Below are positions 1 to 7,556 of a stretch of DNA of 64,000 bases, piece after piece. A program made the translations under genes and the position numbers. The notes under the pieces were generated by a model. That model was not told where the DNA came from, made no database searches, and was given only the letters and a program-made list of their open reading frames with translations. Source of the DNA: Streptomyces sp. SAJ15. GTDB lineage: Bacteria; Actinomycetota; Actinomycetes; Streptomycetales; Streptomycetaceae. The first letter of the stretch is position 1; every line of letters starts with the position of its first letter. Location: contig NZ_NISY01000016.1 of NCBI RefSeq assembly GCF_007595705.1, forward strand, positions 59,552 through 123,551, read 5' to 3'.

Positions 1-987
1 CTGGACGACCCGTACATCCTGATCGTCAACTCCAAGATCAGCAACGTGAAGGACCTCCTTCCGCTGCTGGAGAAGGTCATGCAGTCGGGCAAGCCGCTGC
101 TGATCATCGCCGAGGACATCGAGGGCGAGGCCCTGGCGACCCTGGTCGTCAACAAGATCCGCGGCACCTTCAAGTCCGTCGCCGTCAAGGCCCCGGGCTT
201 CGGCGACCGCCGCAAGGCCATGCTGGGCGACATCGCCATCCTCACCGGTGGCACCGTGATCTCCGAGGAGGTCGGCCTCAAGCTCGAGAGCGCGGGCATC
301 GACCTGCTGGGCCGCGCCCGCAAGATCACCGTCACCAAGGACGAGACCACCATCGTGGACGGCGCCGGTGACGCCGAGGCCGTCCAGGGTCGCGTGAACC
401 AGATCCGCGCCGAGATCGAGAACTCGGACTCGGACTACGACCGCGAGAAGCTCCAGGAGCGCCTCGCGAAGCTGGCCGGCGGCGTGGCCGTCATCAAGGC
501 CGGCGCCGCGACCGAGGTGGAGCTCAAGGAGCGCAAGCACCGCATCGAGGACGCGGTGCGCAACGCCAAGGCCGCCGTCGAGGAGGGCATCGTCGCCGGT
601 GGTGGCGTGGCCCTGCTGCAGACCGTCTCGGTCTTCGAGAAGCTGGAGCTCGAGGGCGACGAGGCCACCGGTGCCCAGGCCGTGCGCCTGGCCCTGGAGG
701 CCCCGCTGAAGCAGATCGCCGTCAACGCCGGCCTCGAGGGTGGCGTCGTCGTGGAGAAGGTGCGCAACCTGACCCCGGGTCACGGCCTCAACGCCGCGAC
801 CGGCGAGTACGTCGACCTGGTCGCCGAGGGCATCATCGACCCGGCCAAGGTCACCCGCTCCGCGCTGCAGAACGCCGCGTCGATCGCCGCGCTGTTCCTC
901 ACCACCGAGGCCGTCATCGCCGACAAGCCGGAGAAGGCCGCCGCGGCCGCTCCGGGCGGCATGCCGGGCGGTGACATGGACTTCTGA
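1..987 (+). CDS. groEL: GroEL (Hsp60) chaperonin, 3' part; 5' end lies outside the window
   Basis: The frame is open from base 1, so the N-terminal part is missing; about 328 of the usual ~540 residues are present. The visible part covers most of the apical domain, the second intermediate segment and the C-terminal equatorial domain, including the conserved VEEGIVAGGGVALL stretch. It ends in GGMPGGDMDF. The family assembles into a double-ring ATP-driven protein-folding chamber in the cytoplasm. Streptomyces usually have two groEL genes, and the Gly/Met tail (not a His-rich one) suggests the stand-alone housekeeping copy; that is inference, since the upstream context (groES, HrcA site) is not in view. 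A strong terminator follows. Confidence 0.97.
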   Translation: MDDPYILIVNSKISNVKDLLPLLEKVMQSGKPLLIIAEDIEGEALATLVVNKIRGTFKSVAVKAPGFGDRRKAMLGDIAILTGGTVISEEVGLKLESAGIDLLGRARKITVTKDETTIVDGAGDAEAVQGRVNQIRAEIENSDSDYDREKLQERLAKLAGGVAVIKAGAATEVELKERKHRIEDAVRNAKAAVEEGIVAGGGVALLQTVSVFEKLELEGDEATGAQAVRLALEAPLKQIAVNAGLEGGVVVEKVRNLTPGHGLNAATGEYVDLVAEGIIDPAKVTRSALQNAASIAALFLTTEAVIADKPEKAAAAAPGGMPGGDMDF

Positions 988-1020
988 TCCCCACGGGATC
1001 GGTAGTTCCGGTACACGGAC

Positions 1021-1054
1021 CGAGGGCGGCACCCCGCGAGGGGTGCCGCCCTCG
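1021..1054 (+). terminator. Rho-independent-type stem-loop after groEL
   Basis: A perfect 15-bp stem (CGAGGGCGGCACCCC and its complement) closes a 4-base GCGA loop 33 bases after the groEL stop. There is no U-run, as is common for Streptomyces terminators. It lies between groEL and the convergent murQ, so it may stop transcription from both sides. Confidence 0.85.
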
Positions 1055-1100
1055 GGCGTTCCCGGGTGTGCCGGCAGCGGGCGCGCCACGCCCCGGGCCG

Positions 1101-2051
1101 CTACGCGTCGGGGACGCCGGCCGTCTGGAGGGCGGTGCGCAGCCGGCCGTCGGCGTCGGCCAGCAGCCGGGCCGCGGTGGGCGCGTCCACTTTGGCCAGG
1201 ATGGCGAGGATGGCGTTCTTCACCTCGCCGCCGGTGGCGGTCAGCGCTTCCTCGACGGTGCTCTCGTCGGCCCCGGTGGCCAGCGCGACGATGCGCCGGG
1301 AGCGGGCGCGCAGCTTGTCGTTGGAGGCGCGCACGTCGACCATCAGGTTCCCGTAGGTCTTGCCCAGCCGGATCATGGTGATGGTCGAGAGCATGTTGAG
1401 GACGAGCTTCTGGGCGGTGCCGGCCTTGAGCCGGGTGGAGCCGGTGAGCAGCTCGGGCCCGACCACCACCTCGATCCCGTGGTCCGCGGTGGCGGCGAGC
1501 GCGGACCCGGCGTTGCAGGAGAGCCCGATGGTGAGCGCGCCGCGCCGCCGGGCGTGCGCGACGGCGCCCACGGCGTAGGGGGTGCGGCCGGAGGCGGAGA
1601 TCCCGACGACGGTGTCGGCGGCGGTCAGCCGCAGCGCGTCCAGGTCGGCGGCGGCCAGTCGCTCGCTGTCCTCGGCGCCCTCCGCCGAGACCACCATGGC
1701 CCGTGGCCCGCCCGCGATCAGCCCGACGACCTGGTCCGGGCGGGTGTTGAAGGTGGGCGGGCACTCGCTGGCGTCCAGGACCCCGAGCCGCCCGGCGGTG
1801 CCGGCCCCGGCGTAGATCAGCCGCCCGCCGCGGCTCATCCGGACGACGGTGGCGTCGACGGCGGCGGCGATGCGCGGCAGTTGGGCGGCGACGGCGGCGG
1901 GCACGGTGGCGTCCTCGCCGTTCATGATCCGGGCGATGGAGAGGGTGTCGAGCCGGTCGATGTCGGCGAGCTCGGGGCGGAACGCCTCGGTGGTGAGGCC
2001 GTCGAGCTCGGCGCGCAGCCGGGTCTCCTGGTCGTGGTCGAGGGAAGACAT
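1101..2051 (-). CDS. murQ: N-acetylmuramic acid 6-phosphate etherase
   Basis: 316 residues, the usual family length. MurQ cleaves the D-lactyl ether of MurNAc-6-phosphate to give GlcNAc-6-phosphate and lactate, a cytoplasmic step of cell-wall recycling. The sequence shows the SIS fold with the signature AGAGTAGRLGVLDASECPPTF (near residues 80-100), which contains the conserved glutamate, and a C-terminal helical domain (KLVLNMLSTITMIRLGKTYGN). The ATG at 2051 follows a purine-rich stretch. It lies 57 bases downstream of the RpiR-type regulator on the same strand, a common murQ arrangement, so the two are probably co-transcribed. Confidence 0.95.
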   Translation of the reverse strand: MSSLDHDQETRLRAELDGLTTEAFRPELADIDRLDTLSIARIMNGEDATVPAAVAAQLPRIAAAVDATVVRMSRGGRLIYAGAGTAGRLGVLDASECPPTFNTRPDQVVGLIAGGPRAMVVSAEGAEDSERLAAADLDALRLTAADTVVGISASGRTPYAVGAVAHARRRGALTIGLSCNAGSALAATADHGIEVVVGPELLTGSTRLKAGTAQKLVLNMLSTITMIRLGKTYGNLMVDVRASNDKLRARSRRIVALATGADESTVEEALTATGGEVKNAILAILAKVDAPTAARLLADADGRLRTALQTAGVPDA

Positions 2052-2108
2052 GGGGTGAGGGGGCTCTTTCGGGGGTGGGGGTGGCGGGTCTCTCCGGTGG
2101 TGGCCGCG

Positions 2109-3212
2109 TCAGCGGCGGCCGCGCGGCTCGTGCCGGTGTGCGAGGGCCTCGTACGTGGCGGCCAGCGCGGGTGCGGCGGTCTCGTACGTACGCTGGGCGA
2201 CGCCTATGAACAGGCAGTCGACGACCAGGAGTTGGCTGGTCCGGCTGGACATGGCGGCCGGGCGCAGCTCGCTCTCGCGGGCGGTGGAGGTGGTCAGCAC
2301 CAGGTCGGCGTACTGGGCCACCTCGCCGTCCGGCCGGCCGGTGATCGCGACCGTGGTCGCGCCGCGTTCGAAGGCCGCCCGCAGCGGCTCGATGACGTCG
2401 GTGGTGCGGCCGGAGTGGGTGATCGCCATGGCCACGTCCCCGGCCCGCAGTTGGACGGCGTTGGTGACGGCCAGGTGCGGGTCGCCGGGGGCGTGCGCGA
2501 CCAGCCCGATGCGCAGCAGCTTCTGGACCAGGTCCTGGCCCACGAGGTGGGAGGCGCCGATCCCGTACACGTCGATGCGCCGCGCGCCGGCGAGCGCGGC
2601 GGCCGCCGCCTCCAACTGCGCGGTGTCCAGCCCGGCGGCGGTGTCCGCCAGGCACTGCTGTTCCTCCTGGGCGAGCTTGGCGACCACGTCGGCCATCGGG
2701 TCGTCGACCGCGATGTCCGCGGTGACGGCGGGCGCCCGCCCGGCGGCCTGCTGGGCGGCGAGCGCGGCCAGCGCCAGCCGGAGGTCGCGGTAGCCGGGGT
2801 AGCCGAGCAGGCGCGAGGTGCGGACGACGGTCGCCTCACTGGTCCCGGTCCGCGCGGCGAGCCCGGTCACCGTCAGCGCGGCACACCCGGCCGGGTCCCC
2901 GGCCACCGTCTCGGCGACGCGCTGCATGGAGCGGGTCATCGAGGGGGCGAGGGTGCGGACCTTGGCGGCGAGCGCGGCGGGGGGAGGCGGCTGGACGCCT
3001 CCACCGGACCCGCCGGGGGCGGGTCCGTCCTGACCCTGGCCCGACTGTCCCACGCCCGACCGCGCCTGGGCGGTCTGCGCCTGGCCGGTGGGGCCCGGGC
3101 CGGCCGGTGCCCGACCGGTCGGGGCTGAGCCTGTCTGGGGCGGGCCGGGCCGCACCGGGCCCGCCGGGGCCGGGCTCCCCTGGCGGAAAGTTTCCTTCAG
3201 TGGACTGCTCAC
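2109..3212 (-). CDS. MurR/RpiR family transcriptional regulator (N-terminal HTH, C-terminal SIS domain)
   Basis: Start taken as the GTG at 3212 (protein begins VSSPLKETF), giving 367 residues; a longer open frame continues to 3332 but would run through the operator-like palindrome. Order of parts: a short conserved start, about 60 residues of Pro/Gly/Gln-rich low-complexity sequence, an RpiR helix-turn-helix (LTVTGLAARTGTSEATVVRTSRLLGYPGY), then a SIS sugar-phosphate-binding domain (YGIGASHLVGQD, THSGRTTDVIEPL). Family members sense phosphosugars and repress amino-sugar genes. Upstream of murQ it most likely controls murQ, possibly responding to MurNAc-6-P. The low-complexity insert is unusual for the family. 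Confidence 0.88.
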   Translation of the reverse strand: MSSPLKETFRQGSPAPAGPVRPGPPQTGSAPTGRAPAGPGPTGQAQTAQARSGVGQSGQGQDGPAPGGSGGGVQPPPPAALAAKVRTLAPSMTRSMQRVAETVAGDPAGCAALTVTGLAARTGTSEATVVRTSRLLGYPGYRDLRLALAALAAQQAAGRAPAVTADIAVDDPMADVVAKLAQEEQQCLADTAAGLDTAQLEAAAAALAGARRIDVYGIGASHLVGQDLVQKLLRIGLVAHAPGDPHLAVTNAVQLRAGDVAMAITHSGRTTDVIEPLRAAFERGATTVAITGRPDGEVAQYADLVLTTSTARESELRPAAMSSRTSQLLVVDCLFIGVAQRTYETAAPALAATYEALAHRHEPRGRR

Positions 3213-3229
3213 TCTTGAAAAGTATTTTC
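3185..3229. promoter_or_regulatory. Candidate RpiR operators: two GAAA-type inverted repeats at the regulator start
   Basis: GAAAA-GTA-TTTTC at 3217-3229 is a perfect inverted repeat just upstream of the GTG. GGAAA-G-TTTCC at 3185-3195 is a second one inside the first codons. Both stand out in very GC-rich surroundings, and they lie in the short divergent region shared with the gene at 3277. Autoregulation by the RpiR protein is inferred. Confidence 0.5.
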
Positions 3230-3276
3230 GGCGACTGTGGGGCGTCAAGGCTCCGCGCCGCGCGACAATGATCCGT

Positions 3277-3639
3277 ATGGACCTCGAACAGGCGCTGCAC
3301 GCGGCGCGAGCCCTCGTTCTCGCCGACCTCACCGCCGGTCAGGTCGCCCAGGCGGACATCGTCTCGTTGGTCGAGGACGCCATCGCCCACCGTCGCTGGT
3401 GGGTCGAGCAGTGGCCGGAGGGCGTGGAGTACGTGGCGGGTCTGGTCGCCCAGGACGTCCAGGACGCCCTGCTGGAGCGGTACGGCCGCTGGCCGCTGTG
3501 CCCCGTCTGCGTCGGTGACAACCCGCACGCGCTGGACGTCGAGCCGGAGCTGGGCCCGGACCCGCACTGGGTCTGCGGCAAGACGGCGGTGGCGGTCGCG
3601 CGGGTGGGGAAGCTGGGGCAGGCCGGAACGGCGGGCTGA
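3277..3639 (+). CDS. Conserved small protein with a C-terminal Cys motif, function unknown
   Basis: 120 residues starting MDLEQALHAARALVL (an ATG nine bases upstream at 3268 is also in frame). The N-terminal half is helical and acidic. The C-terminal half holds LCPVC followed about 24 residues later by WVCGKT, which could bind a metal ion, although the fourth ligand is not obvious. It is transcribed divergently from the RpiR regulator, with about 65 bases between them, so the two may share control. I recognise it only as a conserved actinobacterial hypothetical protein. Confidence 0.8.
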   Translation: MDLEQALHAARALVLADLTAGQVAQADIVSLVEDAIAHRRWWVEQWPEGVEYVAGLVAQDVQDALLERYGRWPLCPVCVGDNPHALDVEPELGPDPHWVCGKTAVAVARVGKLGQAGTAG

Positions 3640-3817
3640 GCCCCCGGCGGAGCGGTCGCCGCCCTACCGGTGGCCCCGGGGCCGTCACGCGAACCAGGCG
3701 CGCGCCTCGTGCCGGAATCCGAGGTCGGTCGCCCGCAGGGCCGCCGCACGGAAGGTCGTCCGCTGGCGCATGGGTGCGCGGGCAGCCAACCATCGCCGCC
3801 GAGCGGCCCGACCGGCC

Positions 3818-5203
3818 CTAGTGCGCCGTGTCCCGCAGCCACGTGCGTGCCCGCTCGTCCAGTTCCGCGGCCGGACGGGCGCCACGACGGCGGAACCGGG
3901 CGAGGTCGGTGCGCATGGCTTGGACGGCTTTGCGGGTGCGGGCGGAGCGAACGCCTTCCATGGCGTCCAGGGCGCGGTGCCAGGTGTGGCAGGCGGCGTC
4001 GATGTGGCCTTGGGCGCACTGCATCTGGCCTTGGGCGGCGATGCTGAGGGCCTTGATGCGCTGATGGGCGGTGTCGCCGTAGCGGGCGGCCGCTTCACCG
4101 TGGTGTTTCTCCGCCGCCGAGTGGTCGCCGAGGCGCTGGAGGATCTTGGCGGTGTGGGAGTCGACGGTGGCGGGTGCCGCGCCCCACATGGCGGCCCAGC
4201 CGGCCATGTCGCCGGGGGTCGCGTCGGCGGCCATACCGCGGGCGCGGAGTGCCTCCTGGACAGCTTGGCGAGGGCGGCCGGCGTTGGCCAGGGCGCGGGC
4301 TCGGCAGATCACGAACAGGGACTCGGTGGCCCGGTCGGTGCCTCCCTTGGCGCGGCTGAGGGCGGCTTCGGCCAGGCCCAGGACGTGCTCGTGGCGGCCG
4401 TTGTCCATGCCATGGTGGGCGAGGATGCGCAGGACGAACGCGGCGTGCGCGTCGTCGCCGGCCTCCTGGGTGAGGGCGTATGCCTGGAGGTAGTAGCGCT
4501 GCGCCAGGCCGTGTTCCCCGGCGTCGTACGCCTTCCAGCCGGCCAGGTACGCGAGGGAGGCGGCGGCGCTGAGCATCTCTGCGTGCTGGCGCTCGGTGCG
4601 GAAGCGGGCACGGCAGAGCGCGGCCACATCGGTGGTGAGGTAGTGGACGACAGCGCCGCGGCCGTGCTGGCCGCCGTGGCGTTCGTCGATGGCGGTGAAC
4701 ATGGCGGTCATGTCGCGTACGGCGGCGATCTCGGCCGCGCCGGCGGTGGCGCCGTGCTCGACGGCGGTGGCCCGCGCCGCGTACTCCTGTGGCACCCCGA
4801 GGGGAAGCGCGGCTGCGGCGACGGAATAGGCGCTCCCGGTCAGGAAAGTTCGGCGTTCGATGTCGGCTCTCCCCATCCGTCCGAGGGTCTCCACCGGATC
4901 CGGGCCGAGGCTCAGCCCCAGGTCTGGGTGGCCGCCCAAGTCCGCTGCTGACGACGATAGACCCATGTCTTCGAATGTGAGTGCGCGATGCAGGCGGCGG
5001 GACAGCGCTTCGACGAGGTAGTGGGCGGTCTCCTCGGCGGGCTGCGCGCCGGCTACCCAGTGGGCGACGGCGGAGCGGTTCGTTCGCAGTGCCGTATTCC
5101 CCGCTGACGCGGCGATGACGCGCACGTCGTGAGCCAAGGCGTCGTAGCTCGCGCCTGACTCCCTGATGGCCTCGCGGAGCCGGTGGTTGGGTGATCGCTT
5201 CAC
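3818..5203 (-). CDS. HTH transcriptional regulator with a long helical-repeat sensor domain
   Basis: The GTG at 5203 (VKRSPNHRLREAIRE) is preceded by GGGGAG at good spacing, which decides the start; 461 residues. The N-terminal ~70 residues look like an XRE-type DNA-binding domain (LREAIRESGASYDALAHDVR ... NRSAVAHWVAGAQP). The remainder is Ala-rich paired helices of TPR type (for example RYYLQAYALTQEAGDDAHAAF). Such proteins are common Streptomyces pathway regulators. It is divergent from the three-gene cassette beginning at 5428, so control of that cassette is the natural inference. The ligand is unknown. Confidence 0.82.
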   Translation of the reverse strand: MKRSPNHRLREAIRESGASYDALAHDVRVIAASAGNTALRTNRSAVAHWVAGAQPAEETAHYLVEALSRRLHRALTFEDMGLSSSAADLGGHPDLGLSLGPDPVETLGRMGRADIERRTFLTGSAYSVAAAALPLGVPQEYAARATAVEHGATAGAAEIAAVRDMTAMFTAIDERHGGQHGRGAVVHYLTTDVAALCRARFRTERQHAEMLSAAASLAYLAGWKAYDAGEHGLAQRYYLQAYALTQEAGDDAHAAFVLRILAHHGMDNGRHEHVLGLAEAALSRAKGGTDRATESLFVICRARALANAGRPRQAVQEALRARGMAADATPGDMAGWAAMWGAAPATVDSHTAKILQRLGDHSAAEKHHGEAAARYGDTAHQRIKALSIAAQGQMQCAQGHIDAACHTWHRALDAMEGVRSARTRKAVQAMRTDLARFRRRGARPAAELDERARTWLRDTAH

Positions 5204-5272
5204 GGGTTGCTCCCCTGCGACGCGTCGAGCCTGGGGGTCCACCGTAGACCCGATGGGACATCGGATTCAGCG

Positions 5273-5292
5273 AGCGTAAACGCGTTAAACGC
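5273..5292. promoter_or_regulatory. Possible operator between the HTH regulator and the kinase cassette
   Basis: The 225-base divergent gap holds GTAAACGCGTTAAACGC, an imperfect inverted repeat centred on AACGCGTT (5279-5286). It is one of the few AT-containing palindromes here. Assignment as the regulator's binding site is inference from position only. Confidence 0.3.
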
Positions 5293-5427
5293 CCCTGCGG
5301 TCTGCCCCCCGTAGTTGCGGACTGCGTGGAGGCGTTGACTGTCCGTGTGCGCCTCGGCGGGGCGGGCGATGCCCGACGGCTCGCTGGCAGGGCACGCTGC
5401 GATCACCTGAAGGAGCAGGGGGCAACC

Positions 5428-6615
5428 ATGCAGATCGTCACTTCCCCAGGCGCTGCCAGCCGGGCGGCGCCCGTAGGGCCCGCGGTCGTCGATGTGCTCG
5501 CCTACGGACGGGAGCAGATCCGTCGGGCAGCAGCTGAGGAGTGGTCGGGCACCGAGGTCGTGCTGACGTCGCATGTCCCGAGCGTCACTGGATACGTGCA
5601 CCGCCTGCGCGTGGGGGGCCGGGAGTTATATGGGAAGTGCTCGTTCCTGGGGGTCTCCCTGGTGTCGCTGCTGCGCGGCACGTGTGGGGACTGGCCGCAG
5701 GTGCTGAGGGCTCAAGCGGAGTACGTCGCGTGTCCCGACTGCCTCCTGGCGCGGGAGGCGGCACAGCTCCGCTTCCTCGCCCGACTGGATCGTCCAGCGG
5801 TGTGTGGTGTGGCGGCCTTCCGCAATGGGGTGTTGTTCACAGAGCCGGTGTCGGGCTCGACGCTGGCGGATCTGATGGTGTCGAGTCCGGGGAACGTCGC
5901 CGAGCTCCTCGCCATGTCGCTGGAACAGTTGCGCGGGCTCCACCAGCCGTACGCTGTACGCCGCTTGTCCCGGGACAGCGATATCGCCGAGCGCGACATC
6001 GCGGCGACGTTCGATCGTAAGTTCCATGGTCAGGGCGGTCGCAAGTCCGGCTGCTGGGAAGACCTGCCCCCTACGCTCCGCCAGGCCGTGACCCGGCTGG
6101 ACCGTATGCGGCCCGCCGTGCTGCCGGCGACCTGCCCCACACTCGTGTACGGAGACCTGAAGCCGGAACACGTGGTCGTCGCCGACAGCGGCCGGCCGGT
6201 GTTCCTCGACCCCGGGCTGATGCGTGCCCGTGCAAGTGTCGACACCGCGAAGCTGGTCAGCCGTACCGTGCTGCTCCTGGCAGCGTCCCGGCCTGGTGGC
6301 CGCGCGGCACGCCAGGCGACCGAGGGCTTGGGAGCGTTCGTCGAGTCTCGCCTTGGCCTGTTGCCTCGCCAGGAGCGCGCGGAGTGGCTCTGCGAGCTGC
6401 TGACTCTCTGGCTCATGGACACGGGCAACATCCTGACGACCTACCTGGCGGCCCCCTCGGTATTGCCGTTACCCGTGCGTGCCGCGGCCCTGGTGCGGCG
6501 TGCCGATGCCGTATGCGCCTTCCTGGACGCCGCCGCCGCCGACCTGACCGGTCAGCCCAGCCCGCGCCGAGCCTGGGAGCGCGTCCTGGCCCATGCTGAG
6601 GAGGTGGCGTCGTGA
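5428..6615 (+). CDS. APH-fold phosphotransferase-like protein (aminoglycoside/choline-kinase superfamily)
   Basis: The ATG at 5428 follows AAGGAG; 395 residues. The C-lobe has the catalytic-loop motif LVYGDLKPEHVVV with the predicted catalytic Asp243, and a metal-binding FLDPGL with Asp261. The Asn expected five residues after the catalytic Asp is His248. The N-lobe has a likely nucleotide-site Lys in LYGKCSF, plus a CPDC pair. The family phosphorylates small-molecule hydroxyls (antibiotics, choline, homoserine, sugars); the substrate here is unknown. It is the first gene of a three-gene unit; its TGA overlaps the next gene's GTG. Resistance is possible, but the partners fit a biosynthetic or salvage role better. 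Confidence 0.72.
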   Translation: MQIVTSPGAASRAAPVGPAVVDVLAYGREQIRRAAAEEWSGTEVVLTSHVPSVTGYVHRLRVGGRELYGKCSFLGVSLVSLLRGTCGDWPQVLRAQAEYVACPDCLLAREAAQLRFLARLDRPAVCGVAAFRNGVLFTEPVSGSTLADLMVSSPGNVAELLAMSLEQLRGLHQPYAVRRLSRDSDIAERDIAATFDRKFHGQGGRKSGCWEDLPPTLRQAVTRLDRMRPAVLPATCPTLVYGDLKPEHVVVADSGRPVFLDPGLMRARASVDTAKLVSRTVLLLAASRPGGRAARQATEGLGAFVESRLGLLPRQERAEWLCELLTLWLMDTGNILTTYLAAPSVLPLPVRAAALVRRADAVCAFLDAAAADLTGQPSPRRAWERVLAHAEEVAS

Positions 6616-7556
6616 GCCCTTCATCGGCCCGAGTGTCGGCTGTGGGAGTGGTGGGGGCCGGCGCGGTCGGCCAGGCGGTGTGCGGGGCGCTGGTGATGTC
6701 CGGGCTGTGCGGACGGCTGCTCCTGACGTCACGTATGTCAGAACAGACCGCGGCGCTAGCGGCTGACCTTGATGACATGCGCGTCGGTCTCGGCTCTCCG
6801 GTGCGCCCGCTCACCTGCCATCCAACGGACCTCATGGATTGCGAGGCGGTGGTGGTCACCCTCCGGACGGGCTTCGTCAACACCTGCCGGACGGATATCC
6901 GTATGGGCGGAGCCGCGGCGAACGCATCCGCCGTCCGCGCCCTCGGCGCGGGGCTGCGCGGCTACTCGGGCACTGTTCTCGTGGTCACCAATCCGGTGGA
7001 TCTGATGGCGCGTGCGTTCGCCGAAGTGTCCGGCTGCCGTCGCGTCTTCGGGATCGGCTCGAACCTCGACAGTGTCCGGTACCGAGGGGCCCTGGCCCGC
7101 CTGCTGAACGTCACGCCCCGAGCCGTACGAGGGCACGTGATCGGCGAGCACGGAGACGGCGCTGTGGTGTGCGCCTCGTCCACCACCGTCAACGCGCAGC
7201 CGGTCCCCATTCCCTTGCAGCAGGTCCGCGACGAATTGGCCACACGGCCCGGCCGGATCCGCGCCGGGATCGGCCGTACTCGTTCCGGTCCCGCCGGAGC
7301 CGTGGCCTCCGCGCTGCGTCTGACGCTCGGCCTCAGCGACGGAGTGACCGAGCTGTCAGCGCCTTGGCAGGGCGGCTGGATCGGCATCCCCTTGCGTTTC
7401 ACCCATGGGCGACCCGTCGCGTGCCTGCCCGCTCTGGACGACTCCGAGCAGCGCCAGTTCGCCGCCGCCCACCACAAGCTCGTCACCGCCTACAGGGCAT
7501 TGCACGGTCACGCCACCGAGGCGATCGCCGTACCCGCCCAGGAGAGGACACCGTGA
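6612..7556 (+). CDS. L-lactate/malate dehydrogenase family NAD-dependent oxidoreductase
   Basis: 314 residues, the usual family length. It starts at the GTG overlapping the previous stop. The N-terminal Rossmann motif is VVGAGAVGQAV. The conserved TNPVDLM, GIGSNLDSVRYR (Asp153, Arg156) and GEHGDGAV (His180) segments supply the Asp/His relay and substrate Arg of 2-hydroxyacid dehydrogenases, and an Arg is present in the mobile loop (TCRTDIR). It should therefore interconvert a 2-oxo acid and its L-2-hydroxy acid. Sequence divergence and its setting between two kinase-fold genes argue against central-metabolism Ldh or Mdh. The last bases overlap the next GTG. Confidence 0.8.
   Translation: MSPSSARVSAVGVVGAGAVGQAVCGALVMSGLCGRLLLTSRMSEQTAALAADLDDMRVGLGSPVRPLTCHPTDLMDCEAVVVTLRTGFVNTCRTDIRMGGAAANASAVRALGAGLRGYSGTVLVVTNPVDLMARAFAEVSGCRRVFGIGSNLDSVRYRGALARLLNVTPRAVRGHVIGEHGDGAVVCASSTTVNAQPVPIPLQQVRDELATRPGRIRAGIGRTRSGPAGAVASALRLTLGLSDGVTELSAPWQGGWIGIPLRFTHGRPVACLPALDDSEQRQFAAAHHKLVTAYRALHGHATEAIAVPAQERTP

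Noticed and set aside
1068..3128. 686-codon open frame on the + strand opposite murQ and its regulator
   Set aside because: Shadow frame; the opposite strand carries the MurQ and RpiR signatures.
5428..6615. Simple aminoglycoside-resistance gene
   Set aside because: Key Asn is replaced, and the gene is translationally coupled to a dehydrogenase and an HPr-kinase-like gene, which does not fit a resistance cassette.
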